From Allium sativum (taxonomy: Eukaryota > Streptophyta > Magnoliopsida > Asparagales > Amaryllidaceae), in the NCBI GenBank assembly GCA_030737875.1, contig CM060912.1:129155993-129219992 (forward strand): a DNA stretch of 64,000 nt, given 5' to 3'. The notes under the pieces are model-generated. The model ran no database searches. It was not told where the DNA came from and saw only the letters and a list, made by a program, of their open reading frames with translations. Shown piece after piece: positions 1 through 11,646 of this stretch (within the stretch, counting starts at the first letter, position 1; each line of letters begins with the position of its first letter). A program made the position numbers and the translations under genes.

Positions 1-1000
1 AGCATAAGCTACAACCCTACCTCCTTGCATCAATACAGCACCTAGTCCGGTACCAAAGGCATCTTTGTATACCGTCATCTCTTCATTCCCTTTAGGAATA
101 ACTAACACTGGTGGGCATGTCAACTTTTCCTTTAGACTCTTAAATGCATTCTCGCACTTTTCGTCCCAGACGAAAGCTTGATTTTTCTTGGTCAACTGAG
201 TCAACGGTGCTGATATCTTGGAGAAGTCTTGGATAAACTTACGATAATATCCAGCCAATACCAAGAAACTTCTTACATCTGTTGTATTCTTGGGCGTAGA
301 CCAATCCTGTACCGTAGCCACCTTCGTAGGGTCCACGTCAATACCATTCTCTGAAACAACATGGCCCAAGAATCTCACTTCCCTCCTCCAGAAGTGGCAC
401 TTAGAAAACTTTGCTTTCGATTGGTGTTTTCGCAACACCTCCATCCCTATCCTCAAGTATTCCTTGTGTTCTTCCTCTGTCCTTGAATAAACCAAGATAT
501 CTTATATGAACACAAGAACAAACTTATTCAGTTGATCCATGAATACCCTATTCATAAGATCCACAAAATACGCTGGTGCATTGGTCAACCTGAATGGCAT
601 GATCAACCAACCACTCATAGAATCCAGCCGGCGTCCGAAATGTTGTTTTAGCTATACTCTCAGCTTCCACTATAAGATGATGAAAACCTATCGTGAGATC
701 CAACTGGGAGAACACCCTCGCGCAGCTCAACTAATCAAACAAATCATCTATCCGCGATAGAGGATACTTATTCTTCCTCGTCACCTTATTCAATTCGCGG
801 TAGTCCACACACAATCGAAGGGAACCATCTGCCTTGGTAGTAAACACAACTAGTGCTCCCCACTTAGAAACACTTCTTTTGATAAATCCCTTCTTCAAAA
901 GTTCATTTGCTTGCACCCCGATCTCTCGCTTCTCCCTTGGTGCCATACGACGAAGTGACATCATTATAGGTCTGGCATCATTCACTAAATCAATACGAAA
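1..1000 (-). pseudogene. gypsy A reverse transcriptase and start of RNase H (broken)
   Basis: On the minus strand this encodes the reverse transcriptase of element A. Near 985-731 the motif [17 protein letters not shown] and then RIDDLFD are clear; after a frameshift FSQLDLTIGFHHL and [12 protein letters not shown] follow at about 710-550. The catalytic box, normally F/Y-x-D-D, is at about 512-494, but the first aspartate codon is replaced by a TAA stop, so the active site is lost. A stretch near 300-200 resembles the connection region, and the last codons (about 75 to 1) read like the RNase H start, with GLGAVLMQ. The frame is broken several times. Family assignment is firm; function is surely lost. 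Confidence 0.85.
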
Positions 1001-1029
1001 CTCAATCTCTCAGTGTGGTGGAAGTCTGT

Positions 1030-1581
1030 TCACTTCCTCGAAGACGTCCGGATACTGGCCAGCCACGGGCACATCTGCAACTCATCATGCGGGATGTCGA
1101 GGGAATTTAGAAAACTAGCCATTACCCCATTACTAGGTAGACCACCAAACACTACCCTCCGCCCATCATGTTCTCTAACTGTCGCCAAAAAGCCCTCACA
1201 GTCTACCACCACCCCATATCTTTGGAGCCAATCGACTCCCAAAATAATGCCAAACCCATTAAAGCCCAAAACAAAGCAATCACAAACAAACATGCATCCA
1301 TGACTCGATAAGACCACATTACGACAAATCATGCTAAGGCTAGTTGAACCACCAATCGGGTTCGTCACCGCTAAAGGCATATCGACTATCTCGGGTTCTA
1401 ATCCGAACCTATCTACCAGGTCACTAGATATGAAGGAACGGGAAGCTCCGGTATTAAACAATACTCGAACAGGAATATCATAAACAGAAAGCATACCTTG
1501 AACGATGACATTCTTTCCTTTCTCCGCCGCGGTTGGGGCATTCGACGAGGAAGGAACAACATTAAGAGCATATGCTTTCAC
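1030..1581 (-). pseudogene. gypsy A aspartic protease region
   Basis: Open for 183 codons on the minus strand. It matches the retropepsin-like segment of plant chromodomain gypsy elements: a region like VRVLFNTGASRSFIS followed by DMPLAVTNPIGGSTSL and then GFGIILGVDWLQRYG. The usual active-site triplet in this family is D-S/T-G; here it reads NTG, so the catalytic aspartate is changed to asparagine and the enzyme would be inactive. It lies downstream of the zinc knuckles but in a different frame, and upstream of the reverse transcriptase, which is the normal gypsy order. Low counts of stops suggest a moderately old copy. Confidence 0.85.
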
Positions 1582-1794
1582 AATCTGTTTCTCTTAGGGG
1601 GTTGCGGACATTTATCCTTGTGATGTCCCACTTGGCCGCAGTTGAAGCACTTCCTGTCCGCTGGCTTTGCTCGACATTCTTTAGCATAATGACCCTTCTT
1701 GCCACAGCTAAAGCATTCAACATCTTTCTTATTCTTCTTCTTCTGGCCCTCCTTGGTCTAATTCTGCTTTCTCTTATTCTGAGAACCATTCTTG
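1582..1794 (-). pseudogene. gypsy A gag C-terminus with two zinc knuckles
   Basis: On the minus strand, in a frame different from the protease, two complete CCHC zinc knuckles can be read: CFSCGKKGHYAKEC and CFNCGQVGHHKDKC (about 1720-1610). These bind packaged RNA in gypsy gag proteins. A stop follows the second knuckle, so gag and protease are no longer in one frame. The preceding part of gag is 15.4 kb away at 17240-17974, separated by the CACTA element that begins at 1795. The bases at 1789-1740 encode a basic stretch typical of the linker before the knuckles. Confidence 0.8.
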
Positions 1795-1979
1795 CACTAC
1801 AACAAAAACACCATATTACAACTTTAATTTTACAACGGTGGTAAAATCACCATTGTAATAAATGTTTTTTTACAACTTTTTTCCAGAAAAGTTGTAGTAT
1901 ACTTATTTTTGACAGCTGTGTTATTTTGACAGTTGTAATAAAAGCCTATCACAACTTTTATTTTTTGATTGTTGTAATA

Positions 1980-2226
1980 TATGACTACACTACAACAAAA
2001 ATACCATATTAATAATTAATAAAAATTTGATAATTAATTAAAATACTAATACTTAATAACTATTGTTTAATAATTATAATAAATAGTTTATTTGAAAATA
2101 TGTAATAACTAATATGAATAATTTCTTTTAGGCATATAATAATTAATAAATAATAATTATGTATTATTGTCAAAAAATTAAAAAAAAAGTTTTAATAACG
2201 AATAATTAATTTTAGTAATCAATAAA
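1980..2226. other. AT-rich interior of CACTA 1, left arm
   Basis: Very AT-rich sequence between the left subterminal repeats and the gypsy B material. It holds TAATAATTAATAA-like runs and nothing that codes. Confidence 0.6.
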
Positions 2227-3082
2227 TGGAGGTAGAGCGTGATGCGACGATTACTTTAGTCAGAGATTAGGAAGTTGAGAAATAGAGAGGTGGAGGTAGA
2301 GCGTGATGCAACGATTCGACGAGCTCCTACTCGCATCCTTGGGTCAGAGATTAGGAAGTTGAGAAACAGAGAGGTTCAACTAGTCAAAGTGCAATGGGGA
2401 GATGATGAGAGCAACACTACTTGGGAGACAGAAGCGAAGATGCGTTCACTGTACCCCTTTCTTTTTGAGGGTATGTCTTTTAACTTCTCCTTTATCGTTT
2501 GTCTAGTACTTATCTTATCTTTAGTATGTCCTCTCGTTAGTACCTTTGACCTTTAGATAGGGTAAACCTATGGTTGAAACATGTGTTTGAGACATGTTAT
2601 GATTGATGGATGCATGTGGATGCTAGTGTTTGCTAGTGGTTGCTCGTGGATGCATATACACACACTTTAGACACTAGATCGGCTCAGTCACTTCATGTTG
2701 CATATTGCATATAACTGTGTGTAGGTAGCTATATTAATGGATGTATAATGGTTGTGTTATCATATGGATGATGCATTTTGGTGTATGGTTGTGCACACAT
2801 GTAGAGATAGTATGTGTCGATAGGGTTCTTTCGCATACATATTGGATGCATGGCACTATCATGGTTTGCATTAAGGAGGTCAACTGAATCAGTAGTCTGC
2901 CTGATTTTGCATTAGACAGGGAACATATACACACACTTTTTGCATATGTTCATACAACATTAGAAACTTTAAGGACAATGGAAGCCAGTGTTTGATGGTT
3001 TAGTAGATGGTTGTTTGGATGGTAGGATACGTTCTTCTGGATTTAGAGATTTCGGGGACGAAATCCTTTAAGAAGGGGAGAA
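2227..3082 (+). mobile_element. extra copy of gypsy B internal 3' end (partial tandem)
   Basis: Positions 2290-3082 repeat the end of gypsy B's internal region (10585-11379) almost base for base: the chromodomain coding end, the 3' untranslated part and the polypurine tract, running directly into the left LTR. In this copy the stop codon after the final SLYPFLF is changed, so the frame stays open to about 2556. In front of it, 2227-2289 is a shortened repeat of the same start in which about 27 bp are replaced by a few bases. The left LTR therefore has internal sequence on both sides, the signature of a partial tandem array. Confidence 0.9.
3071..3082 (+). promoter_or_regulatory. polypurine tract before gypsy B left LTR
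   Basis: AGAAGGGGAGAA directly before the LTR. A polypurine tract primes plus-strand DNA synthesis and belongs upstream of a 3' LTR; finding one upstream of the left LTR shows that this LTR is also the 3' LTR of a truncated upstream copy. Confidence 0.85.
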
Positions 3083-3349
3083 TGTAACACCCCGAATTTC
3101 AGTTAATATTAACATTCACAAATTAAAGAATAACTAATCCCAGATGTGGGAATTAAGGGAAACGGGTTGCGCCATTGTGTTCGTCTCGGAATTCTGGTTG
3201 AGATAGAGTCCGAGTTTGCGTGATTTGGAGTTCGTATGACCCCGTTATGGCCCAACAAAGTTTTCAGAAAAATTCAAGTTAAAAAACTAGAGCAAAATTC
3301 GAAATTCAACACACAGGGGACAAGGCGGGAAAATTCCCGTGCAGGCCAA

Positions 3350-3427
3350 GTCGACAGGGGTGTCGACTGCCCAGTCGACACCGCCCCAACCCATATCGAC
3401 TGCCCAGTCGACACGGGTGTCGACCTG
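3350..3427 (+). repeat. GTCGAC palindrome array, left LTR
   Basis: Five GTCGAC hexamers plus one ATCGAC variant in 78 bp. The core is a perfect inverted repeat with 11-bp arms (GGTGTCGACTG, 2-bp CC spacer, mirror arm) at 3359-3382, followed by a second with 7-bp arms near 3395. The array ends about 125 bp upstream of the TATA box, so it lies in the likely U3 promoter region. Confidence 0.85.
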
Positions 3428-3554
3428 GGTACTCGGCCAGGTTGGCCTGGGTGCAGTCTGAAGGGGTTTGGGCTGTGTTTTGGGGCTTGTGACGAGATCT
3501 GATGGCTCTAAACTAATCTAGGGTTAATCTAAGGGCATAACTACATCCTAAATC

Positions 3555-3562
3555 TATAAATA
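3555..3562 (+). promoter_or_regulatory. TATA box of gypsy B left LTR
   Basis: TATAAATA in an otherwise ordinary context, conserved at 11853-11860 in the right LTR. Transcription would start about 30 bp downstream, giving a U3 of roughly 500 bp. Confidence 0.65.
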
Positions 3563-3809
3563 CACCCTAAGACTACCCTAATCCATACTAAAAATTGATA
3601 CAACGTCATCATGCCGTCAAAATGCAACTTAGAAGGAGCCTCCACAAATTAGAGAGGAAGATAGCTTCTCAAATCAACTTCTAATCAACTCTAGCAACTA
3701 AATCTTCTTCATAGGAGTGCTAATCAACAAGTTGTGAGTTTCTATGCCTTTAGCAAGCAATTGCTAAACTAATTATGATAGGATGTAATGAGGTTATGGT
3801 TATGAATGT

Positions 3810-4190
3810 GGATCAATGCAAGTTATGTTATCATATGCTATGTGCTCATGATGTTAGTTATGCAAGTTTTATGCTATATGTCCATGATGCTAGTTATGCA
3901 AGTTTTATGCTATATGTTCATGATGCTAGTTATGCAAATCACTATGATAAACATTGATCCATTATGACACCATGTTATGCAAGTTTGCTGTTTGATTATA
4001 TGCAAGTTCATATATGACATGTTATGCAAGTTTGGTGTTTGATTATATGCAAGTTCATATATGACATGATTGCAAGTTTGGTGTTTGATTATATGCAAGT
4101 TCATATATGACATGTTATGCAAGTTTGGTGTTTGATTATATGCAAGTTCATATATGACATGTTATGCAAGCTTGGTGTTTGATTATACAC
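3810..4190 (+). repeat. ATGCAAG tandem repeats, left LTR
   Basis: Two consecutive repeat types: about three 36-bp units with GCTAGTTATGCAAGTTTT (3840-3940), then five 46-47-bp units with TTGGTGTTTGATTATATGC (3974-4190). Looser copies of ATGCAAGTT continue to about 4490. Same arrangement in the right LTR at 12108-12488. Confidence 0.85.
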
Positions 4191-6215
4191 AAGTAACATG
4201 TGCAAGTCTACACCTTTGTATGATATGCATACATATGCAAGTTTACCCCTTTGTATGTCATGCATATATATGCATGTTTACCCCTTTTTATGATATGAGT
4301 AACATATGCAAGTTCATCCCTTTTTAGACCTATGACATGTATGCAAGTTTATCCATTTATGATAGGTCTATGACATGCACATCTATGCAAGTTACCCTCT
4401 TTATGACATATGTGATTCATGCAAGTTTGGGTTGATTATTTATGCTAGTTGGGTTTGATGCTATGGTCATATATGCAAGTTGACACCTTTAAAATCCATG
4501 TTGATGCTAATGTTATGCTAAGTTGAACCCATTGTATTTGTGATGAATCTTCCTTTTTAAGTATGTCATGTTAGCGTATTCCGTAGGGAACGATGGGGTT
4601 AATATTCATGTTAACAAAATTGCTGTGAAATTGGTATGATGTTGCATACCATAAGTGGATGGACATAATTGAGTCAATTATGTACATCATTAAATTGGAA
4701 TTAATTAGGGAGAATTAATTCAAAATATGGGGGTGATTAATTAGGTGTAATTAATCGACTAAGACACGAGGTTGGACCCTTTTGTAGCATAAGACTGCCC
4801 GGACCTGACCGACAAATCCAGTGGCTACAAATGATTGGCCCAATGTGAGAGGTCTTAGGCATAAACTAAATACGTGACAAGTGTAAAGACACGAGGTTAG
4901 ACTCGGTTATGGCGTAAGGCTGCCCGGACCCGACCGACAAATCCAGCTGCCATAAAAGATAGTCTAATGTGAGAGGTCTTTACAAAGGTTACGGTCTTAA
5001 TCAATTAAGAAACACTTAACCAGATAAGCATGTAGTGGGGCATGAGGGGTTAAGTGGGTGCCTTGGGTGGCATGTGGAAATCTAGTGATTGCCTTGGGTG
5101 GTAATAGAAAATACGATTAGAATACTTAACCAAAGTGGAAACATGTAATTAAACATGATTAAAGGGTTAAGTGGGATACACTAGAGGGAGCAAGCTTAGG
5201 TGGGTAGCTTGTGGGGGCCCATTTCAACCAGTAACCCATATGTATCTTTGTGGGCTCGACCCATGTCGAGGATGGGACACGCGTACTGGGCTTGACTATA
5301 AGAGGCCAAAGCGGGTTAGCGGTGGCAACGCAAGTCCAACGGGTTTCATATGCGTTTGTGGACCCGGGCTGGTAGGTAAGACGTTGTTGCATCGTGTAGG
5401 TATAAACCGTGCATCAGTGTTGGTATCGGGTTGCCACCTTGGGGAATGATACACCCCACTGTGAGGCCAGCACAGATATCTACGTTAGGGAGCCGATCGC
5501 TTGGGGAGTAGTGGGTACACCTAGTGGAGATAGGGGCAGACGGCACCTATGCGGTCAGCTAGGGGTACACGAAACTACTAGTTAAATTTTCTAAGTCCTT
5601 GGGTGGGATCAACCTTTAAGATACGAATGACTGGTGTGGTGCAGTGTAGTAATTATCCTTGGGTGGGTAGATGCGTCTTTACCGTTATCTTGGTTCTTCC
5701 TATGTCTAGTTGGCTGCTTAGTGTAGTCATTTATCCCCAGTCGTTACCGTACCAAGTTTATATCATACCCTAATTACTTTAATGATTGTACTGTTAAAGT
5801 TATAGGACTCGCTCAGACTTATGTCTGACCCCGTTGTTTTTATCTTCCCCCCCCCTCAGGTCCTCAGGTTGGGCCTAGCACTAGTGGGCTTTGATCAGAT
5901 TGCTTTATCTATCTTTTGGAGCTTGGACCGTTGATGTAAAGCTCAGCTTATCTTTTCTATTATGGCTATTAGTATGTAGTGGGATTATGTACTTATGTTT
6001 TATCGAGATGGATATTTTGTACTTGACTCTTGTTGGTTTTTGATATGTAACCAAACATGTTTACCTTCTGCTGCAATGAAATGATGTTTTAAATTTCAAG
6101 TATTACTTATATATGTCTTGTTGTAATTTTTCTGTTCTATATTCACTTAAAATACTCCACCGAAGTTAAGGCATTCCCTTAGTTAGTGACCTTAGCGGGT
6201 GTGGGGTGTTACACG

Positions 6216-6227
6216 TGGTATCAGAGC
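6216..6227 (+). promoter_or_regulatory. primer-binding site of gypsy B
   Basis: TGGTATCAGAGC two bases after the left LTR. It is complementary to the 3' end of initiator methionine tRNA, the usual minus-strand DNA primer for plant gypsy elements. Confidence 0.93.
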
Positions 6228-6411
6228 TAAAGGTTACCAGAACAGATAATTTTTTTGGAAAAAACTATTTTTCTAAAAACATTTTTGGAAGAAGTATTTT
6301 CAAAAACATGTCTTTTAAGAGAAAAGTTTTTGAAAGAAAAGCATAATCCCCGATAGCCATATCTTTATCTTTCGAATTCTCCGTTTTGAATCTTTCCTTT
6401 TTCGTTTCAGC

Positions 6412-9400
6412 ATGGCTGAAGATCTTGACTTTCCGGAGGGTGTAGCGATACCAGTATGGTATAGGAGATTGATGGAGGCTAGGGCCGCCGCTGCGGGGCC
6501 AGCAAATGTTCCTCCACCACCAGTTGCACCCGATCTTCCTCCCCCTCCTCCTCCTCGCCCGAATACTTTTGCTAAGACTTGCAAGGAATTTAAGGCTATG
6601 GGAGGGAAACCTTTTCAAGGATCAGAAACTTTTGTGGAAGCTAGGGATTGGCTTAAGGAGACGGAAGAGTTGATAGACATCTTTGAGATGGAAGAAGGAA
6701 AGAAAGTCAAGTTAGCTGCTTGGTTAATGAAGGGAGAGGCCTCGTTCTGGTGGGAGGTCTCTAATGGAGAACACCTTATTGACTCTTGGGCGGATTTCAG
6801 GCAAAGGTTTGTGGCGAAGTTTCTCTCAAGGGCGGAAGAAAATCTTTACATAGAAAGGTTCTTGACACTAAAGCAAGGAAACTTACTAGTGAAGGAATAT
6901 GTCAACAAGTTTAATCGGCTAGCAAGATTTGGCATAGACATGGTGAATACACCGGTGAAGAAGGCTTTGAGGTTCGTTAAGGGCTTGAATGAACCGATGC
7001 ATGGATTGGCTATGACTCACATCCCTATGGGGGCCACCTTTGAGAAGCTAGTAGATATGGCACTCATGCATGAGGAAGAGAAGGGTCCCAATGCTAATAA
7101 GGTACCCGAGAAGAAAGGAGATCAGAAGAGACCTCAACAGCAACAGCAAAACAAGGGTGGGAAAGGCAACGGTGGCAAGGGAAAGAAGAAGTGCTTCAAT
7201 TGTGGGACACCAGGCCACCTAAGCAAAGATTGTCGGAAGAAGAAGAAGACTGGCCGCTTCCATTGTGGAGAAGCGGGGCATCTAGTGAAGGACTGCCCTA
7301 AGAAGGGGCAGAGGACGGAATCTACCTCAGGAGGACAGGTGCAAGCTCTTATGGCACCAGGTCAGGCAAGGGGGCAAGTTCAGGCTCTCGCGGTTCCACC
7401 GATTCAGGAAAGAGGTAGAACTATTTCCGTTGAAAGTCTAATTTTTCTGTTTGATCATCATGTCCGTACTTTGTTTGACTCTGGCGCATCGCATTCGTTT
7501 ATCTCATCATCATTAGTTGAGTCGCTGCACTTAGACACCAGTCTAGTATATGATCCCTTGGTTGTTTCAAACCCAATTGGGGGCTCCACTTATTTGTCCA
7601 TGATATGTTTGGGTTTGAAGATTTCTATACTTAGCATTGAGTTTAGATGTGATGCTTTTGTTTTGGGCTTCACGGGCTATGGGTTAATTTTGGGCATGGA
7701 CTGGTTATCCAGTAATGGTGCCGTTCTTGATTGCGAAAGGAGAGTTGTTAGGCTCATGACCCGCTTGGGGAACACTCTCGAGATCTCTTGTAATCCCATG
7801 AATTCTGTTATGCTAAGTTATCTTGAATCGCTTGACGCTTCGGTCGAGAGTTTGCGATCTGTTAGAGTGGTCCGGGAATACTCGGATGTGTTTGAGGAGG
7901 TGAAGGGCTTACCTCCGAAGCGGGAGATAGACTTCCGAATATATCTGGTGGACAATGCTAAGCCAGTATCTTTGCCAGTGCGCCACATGGCTCCTCGTGG
8001 GAGGAGGGAACTCCATAAGCAAGTAGGGGAGTTGCTTGAGAAGTGGTTCATAAGACGAAGTATTTCGGAGTGGGGTGCTCCAGTAGTTTTTGCCATGAAG
8101 GCGGATGGGTCCCTCAAACTTTGTGTAGACTATAGAGAACTCAACAAGCTTACAAAGAAGAACAGACACCCATTGCCGAGGATTGATGATCTCTTTGATC
8201 AGTTGGTTGGCGCCTTAGTGTTTTCGCAGTTGGACTTAGCCATGGGGTTTCATCAGTTGAGAGTGGCTGAGGATAGTATTGAGAAGACTACCTTTAGGAC
8301 TCCGGATGGTTTCTATGAGTGGTTGGTAATGCCCTTTGGTTTGACGAACGCCCCTGCATACTTTGTTGATTTGATGAGTAGGGTGTTCAGGGAGTACCTT
8401 AATAAGTTCGTGGTGGTCTTTGTGGATGACATCTTAGTCTTTTCTAAGAGTGAAGAAGAGCATGCCCTACATCTTAGGGAAGTGTTGGAGACTCTTCGAG
8501 CGCATAGCCTTAAGGCTAAATTCTCTAAATGTCACTTTTGGAGGAAGGAAGTGCGGTTCTTAGAGCACGTGGTCTCCAAAGAAGGGATAGCTGTGGATCC
8601 CGCGAAGGTAGTGTCCATCCAAGATTGGAAGGTTCCGAAGAATGCTACCGAAGTGAGGAGTTTCTTGGGGTTGGTTGGATACTATAGGAAGTTTATCAAG
8701 GACTTCGCGAAGATATCAGCCCCATTAACTCGCTTGACGAAGAAGAATCTTGTTTTCACATGGGACGTAGATTGTGATGATGCATTCCAACGGTTAAAGA
8801 GAGCATTAACCACAGCTCCAGTCTTAGTGCTGCCGGATGGGAATAATCCATTTGTTGTTTATACCGATGCTTGTGGGAAAGGACTAGGCGCAGTCTTAAT
8901 GCAAGAGGGAAGGGTAATAGCCTATGGGGGAAGGCAGTTGAGAGTGCAGGAGAAAAATTACCTTACGCATGATCTAGAGTTGGCCGCTATTGTTTTTGCG
9001 TTTAAGACTTGGCGCCATTATCTTCTTGGCGAGAGGTTCGAATTGTTCACCGACCATAAATCTTTGAAGTACTTGTTTTCTCAGAAGGATTTGAACTTAA
9101 GACAGCAAAGGTGGATGGAGTTCTTAGCATCCTATGATTTCAAGATGGCGTATACCCCTGGCAAGGGTAACGTGGTGGAGGACGCCTTAAGGAGAAAAAG
9201 GTTGCCCTTGAGTCTATTGTTCGTGGAACGACGAAGCTTGGAATTTATCTCGATGTTTGACTTCAGACCTTCCGTTGACTTTTTACCCGGTTTGCTAGCA
9301 TCCTTAGAGGTCAGACCTACTCTTTTGGGACGGATTGGCGAGGCACAGCGGGACGACCCACAGTTGGTTGAGTTGGTAGAGAGGCTCATAAGGGGGGAGT

Positions 9401-10764
9401 CGTCCAGCCATTTGAGTAGGTACACCCTAGATGGTAAGGGGTGGTTGCGTAGAGACGGTAGACTTTGTGTACCGCAAGACGAGGGTTTAAAGAAGGCTGT
9501 TCTTGATGATGCACATCGTTCGAAGATGACCATTCATCCCGGTGGGGACAAGATGTACCAAGACATGAAGCGAGTTTTCTTTTGGGCCGGTATGAAGAAA
9601 GATGTGGCCGAGTATGTCGCTAGATGCTTGGTGTGCCAACAAGTGAAAGCGAAGCAAAAGAAACCCGGTGGTTTGCTTCACCCATTGGAAGTTCCGCAAT
9701 GGAAGTGGGATAGCGTCTCGATGGATTTTATCGATAGGTTACCGAGATCGAGGAAGGGTAATACAGGAATTTGGGTTGTGGTAGACAGACTTACTAAGAG
9801 CGCCCATTTCATACCCGTGAAGAGTAAGAGGACTACTTCAAGGTTAGCTTCAGTTTACCTTCGAGAGATAGTTCGATTGCATGGTGTACCTTCTAGCATA
9901 GTGAGTGACCGAGATCCCATCTTCACTAGCGAGTTTTGGAAGAGTTTGCAAGAGGCGGTAGGGACTCAGTTGTGTTTGAGCACCGCATATCATCCTCAGA
10001 CGGACGGCCATACCGAGAGGGTGAATCGTATTCTAGAAGACCTTTTGAGGCTATGTATCTTAGATTTTGGAGGTACATGGGAAGAGCATCTTCCATTGGT
10101 GGAGTTCGCGTATAATAACAGCTTTCAGTCTAGTATTGGTATGGCTCCTTTTGAAGCTTTTTATGGAAGGCCTTGTCGATCACCTACATGTTGGTGGGAA
10201 TCTACGGATAAGATCTTGCTTGGGCCCAATATGGTTAGAGAGACTTCAGAAAAGATTGATTTGATTCGAAGAAGGATGAAAGCGGCGCAAGACAGACAGA
10301 AATCTTACGCGGATAAGAGGAGGACAGATCTTGAGTTTGATGTTGGGGACATGGTCTTTGTCAAAGTATCTCCATTACGGAATGTTGTTCGCTTCGGGTC
10401 CGTTGGGAAGTTAGCACCAAGGTTTGTAGGACCGTTTCCTATTAAGGAAAGGATTGGACAAATGGCATATAGAGTGTATTTTCCCGAAAAACTTAGTGGT
10501 GTACATGATGTATTCCATGTGTCACATTTGAGGAAGTGCCTACATGAGACCGCAGAGGTAGTAGAGCCGAGCTTGCTTAGAGAAGTGGAGGTAGAGCGTG
10601 ATGCGACGATTCGACGAGCTCCTACTCGCATCCTTGGGTCAGAGATTAGGAAGTTGAGAAACAGAGAGGTTCAACTAGTCAAAGTGCAATGGGGAGATGA
10701 TGAGAGCAACGCTACTTGGGAGACAGAAGCGAAGATGCGTTCACTGTACCCCTTTCTTTTTTAG
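6412..10764 (+). CDS. gypsy B gag-pol polyprotein (1450 aa)
   Basis: One open frame encoding all proteins for retrotransposition. A proline-rich start (residues 33-50) is followed by a gag capsid domain (about 60-225), a basic glutamine-rich linker, and a CCHC knuckle (C261, C264, H269, C274). The second knuckle lacks its first cysteine (R282 in its place). Protease active site DSG is at 356-358. Reverse transcriptase has [16 protein letters not shown] and the catalytic FVDD at 670-673. RNase H starts with [13 protein letters not shown] (D819). Integrase shows the zinc site H1035, H1042, C1072, C1075 and the catalytic D1105, D1166, E1202 with 35 residues between the last two. The last 50 residues are chromodomain-like and end in PFLF. 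Start chosen at the first ATG after the primer site. Apart from the knuckle it looks functional. Confidence 0.95.
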   Translation: MAEDLDFPEGVAIPVWYRRLMEARAAAAGPANVPPPPVAPDLPPPPPPRPNTFAKTCKEFKAMGGKPFQGSETFVEARDWLKETEELIDIFEMEEGKKVKLAAWLMKGEASFWWEVSNGEHLIDSWADFRQRFVAKFLSRAEENLYIERFLTLKQGNLLVKEYVNKFNRLARFGIDMVNTPVKKALRFVKGLNEPMHGLAMTHIPMGATFEKLVDMALMHEEEKGPNANKVPEKKGDQKRPQQQQQNKGGKGNGGKGKKKCFNCGTPGHLSKDCRKKKKTGRFHCGEAGHLVKDCPKKGQRTESTSGGQVQALMAPGQARGQVQALAVPPIQERGRTISVESLIFLFDHHVRTLFDSGASHSFISSSLVESLHLDTSLVYDPLVVSNPIGGSTYLSMICLGLKISILSIEFRCDAFVLGFTGYGLILGMDWLSSNGAVLDCERRVVRLMTRLGNTLEISCNPMNSVMLSYLESLDASVESLRSVRVVREYSDVFEEVKGLPPKREIDFRIYLVDNAKPVSLPVRHMAPRGRRELHKQVGELLEKWFIRRSISEWGAPVVFAMKADGSLKLCVDYRELNKLTKKNRHPLPRIDDLFDQLVGALVFSQLDLAMGFHQLRVAEDSIEKTTFRTPDGFYEWLVMPFGLTNAPAYFVDLMSRVFREYLNKFVVVFVDDILVFSKSEEEHALHLREVLETLRAHSLKAKFSKCHFWRKEVRFLEHVVSKEGIAVDPAKVVSIQDWKVPKNATEVRSFLGLVGYYRKFIKDFAKISAPLTRLTKKNLVFTWDVDCDDAFQRLKRALTTAPVLVLPDGNNPFVVYTDACGKGLGAVLMQEGRVIAYGGRQLRVQEKNYLTHDLELAAIVFAFKTWRHYLLGERFELFTDHKSLKYLFSQKDLNLRQQRWMEFLASYDFKMAYTPGKGNVVEDALRRKRLPLSLLFVERRSLEFISMFDFRPSVDFLPGLLASLEVRPTLLGRIGEAQRDDPQLVELVERLIRGESSSHLSRYTLDGKGWLRRDGRLCVPQDEGLKKAVLDDAHRSKMTIHPGGDKMYQDMKRVFFWAGMKKDVAEYVARCLVCQQVKAKQKKPGGLLHPLEVPQWKWDSVSMDFIDRLPRSRKGNTGIWVVVDRLTKSAHFIPVKSKRTTSRLASVYLREIVRLHGVPSSIVSDRDPIFTSEFWKSLQEAVGTQLCLSTAYHPQTDGHTERVNRILEDLLRLCILDFGGTWEEHLPLVEFAYNNSFQSSIGMAPFEAFYGRPCRSPTCWWESTDKILLGPNMVRETSEKIDLIRRRMKAAQDRQKSYADKRRTDLEFDVGDMVFVKVSPLRNVVRFGSVGKLAPRFVGPFPIKERIGQMAYRVYFPEKLSGVHDVFHVSHLRKCLHETAEVVEPSLLREVEVERDATIRRAPTRILGSEIRKLRNREVQLVKVQWGDDESNATWETEAKMRSLYPFLF

Positions 10765-11367
10765 GGTAAGTCTTTTAACTTCTCCTTTATCGTTTGTCTA
10801 GTACTTATCTTATCTTTAGTATGTCCTCTCGTTAGTACCTTTGACCTTTAGATAGGGTAAACCTATGGTTGAAACATGTGTTTGAGACATGTTATGATTG
10901 ATGGATGCATGTAGATGCTAGTGTTTGCTAGTGGTTGCTCGTGGATGCATATACACACACTTTAGACACTAGATCGGCTCAGTCACTTCATGTTGCATAT
11001 TGCATATAACTGTGTATGTAGGTAGCTATATTAATGGATGTATAATGGTTGTGTTATCATATGGATGATGCATTTTGGTGTATGGTTGTGCACACATGTA
11101 GAGATAGTATGTGTCGATAGGGTTCTTTCGCATACATATTGGATGCATGGCACTATCATGGTTTGCATTAAGGAGGTCAACTGAATTAGTAGACCGCCTG
11201 ATTTTGCATTAGACAGGGAACATATATACACACTTTTTGCATATGTTCATACAGCATTAGAAACTTTAAGGACAATGGATGCCAGTGTTTGATGGTTTAG
11301 TAGATGGTTGTTTGGATGGTAGGATACGTTCTTCTGGACTTAGAGATTTCGGGGACGAAATCCTTTA
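10765..11367 (+). other. gypsy B 3' untranslated internal region
   Basis: About 600 bp between the stop codon and the polypurine tract. It is rich in TGCATATG/ATGGATG words, and I see no conserved frame. It is duplicated at about 2470-3070. Confidence 0.8.
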
Positions 11368-11379
11368 AGAAGGGGAGAA
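11368..11379 (+). promoter_or_regulatory. polypurine tract of gypsy B
   Basis: AGAAGGGGAGAA immediately before the right LTR, the plus-strand primer site. Confidence 0.9.
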
Positions 11380-11646
11380 TGTAACACCCCGAATTTCAGT
11401 TAATATTAACATTCACAAATTAAAGAATAACTAATCCCATATGTGGGAATTAAGGGAAACGGGTTGCGCCATTGTGTTCGTCTCGGAATTCTGGTTAAGA
11501 TAGAGTCCGAGTTTGCGTGATTTGGAGTCCGTATGACCTAGTTATGGCCCAACAAAGTTTTCAGAAAAATTCAAGTTCAAAAAATAGAGCAAAATTCGAA
11601 ATTCAACACACAGGGGGCAAGGCAGGAAAATTCCCGCGCAGGCCAA

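Larger units (their letters stand above)
3083..6213 (+). repeat. gypsy B left LTR
   Basis: 3131 bp with TGTAACACCCC and GGGGTGTTACA ends. It contains in order a GTCGAC palindrome array, a TATA box, a long region of ATGCAAGTT-type tandem repeats, a twofold repeat of about 125 bp (4757-4990, with GACCGACAAATCCAG in both), and a pyrimidine-rich stretch near 5850. The differences from the right LTR are concentrated in the first 550 bases. Confidence 0.95.

Noticed and set aside
1572..1844. Hydrophobic plus-strand frame that looks like a membrane protein
   Set aside because: Antisense of the gypsy A gag zinc-knuckle region, running into the CACTA end.
3236..3502. Open frame of 88 codons with repeated VDCPVDT across the GTCGAC array
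   Set aside because: It lies upstream of the TATA box in the LTR, and its repeats simply follow from the DNA palindromes; the right LTR breaks the frame.
4750..4990. Possible tRNA-like or structured RNA in the twofold repeat of the gypsy B LTR
   Set aside because: No cloverleaf or A/B-box pattern could be laid out; it is a tandem duplication within the LTR.
5159..5546. Several overlapping frames in the gypsy B LTR, repeated at 13457-13844
   Set aside because: Present on both strands, inside an LTR, with no conserved domain; GC-richer composition explains the open frames.
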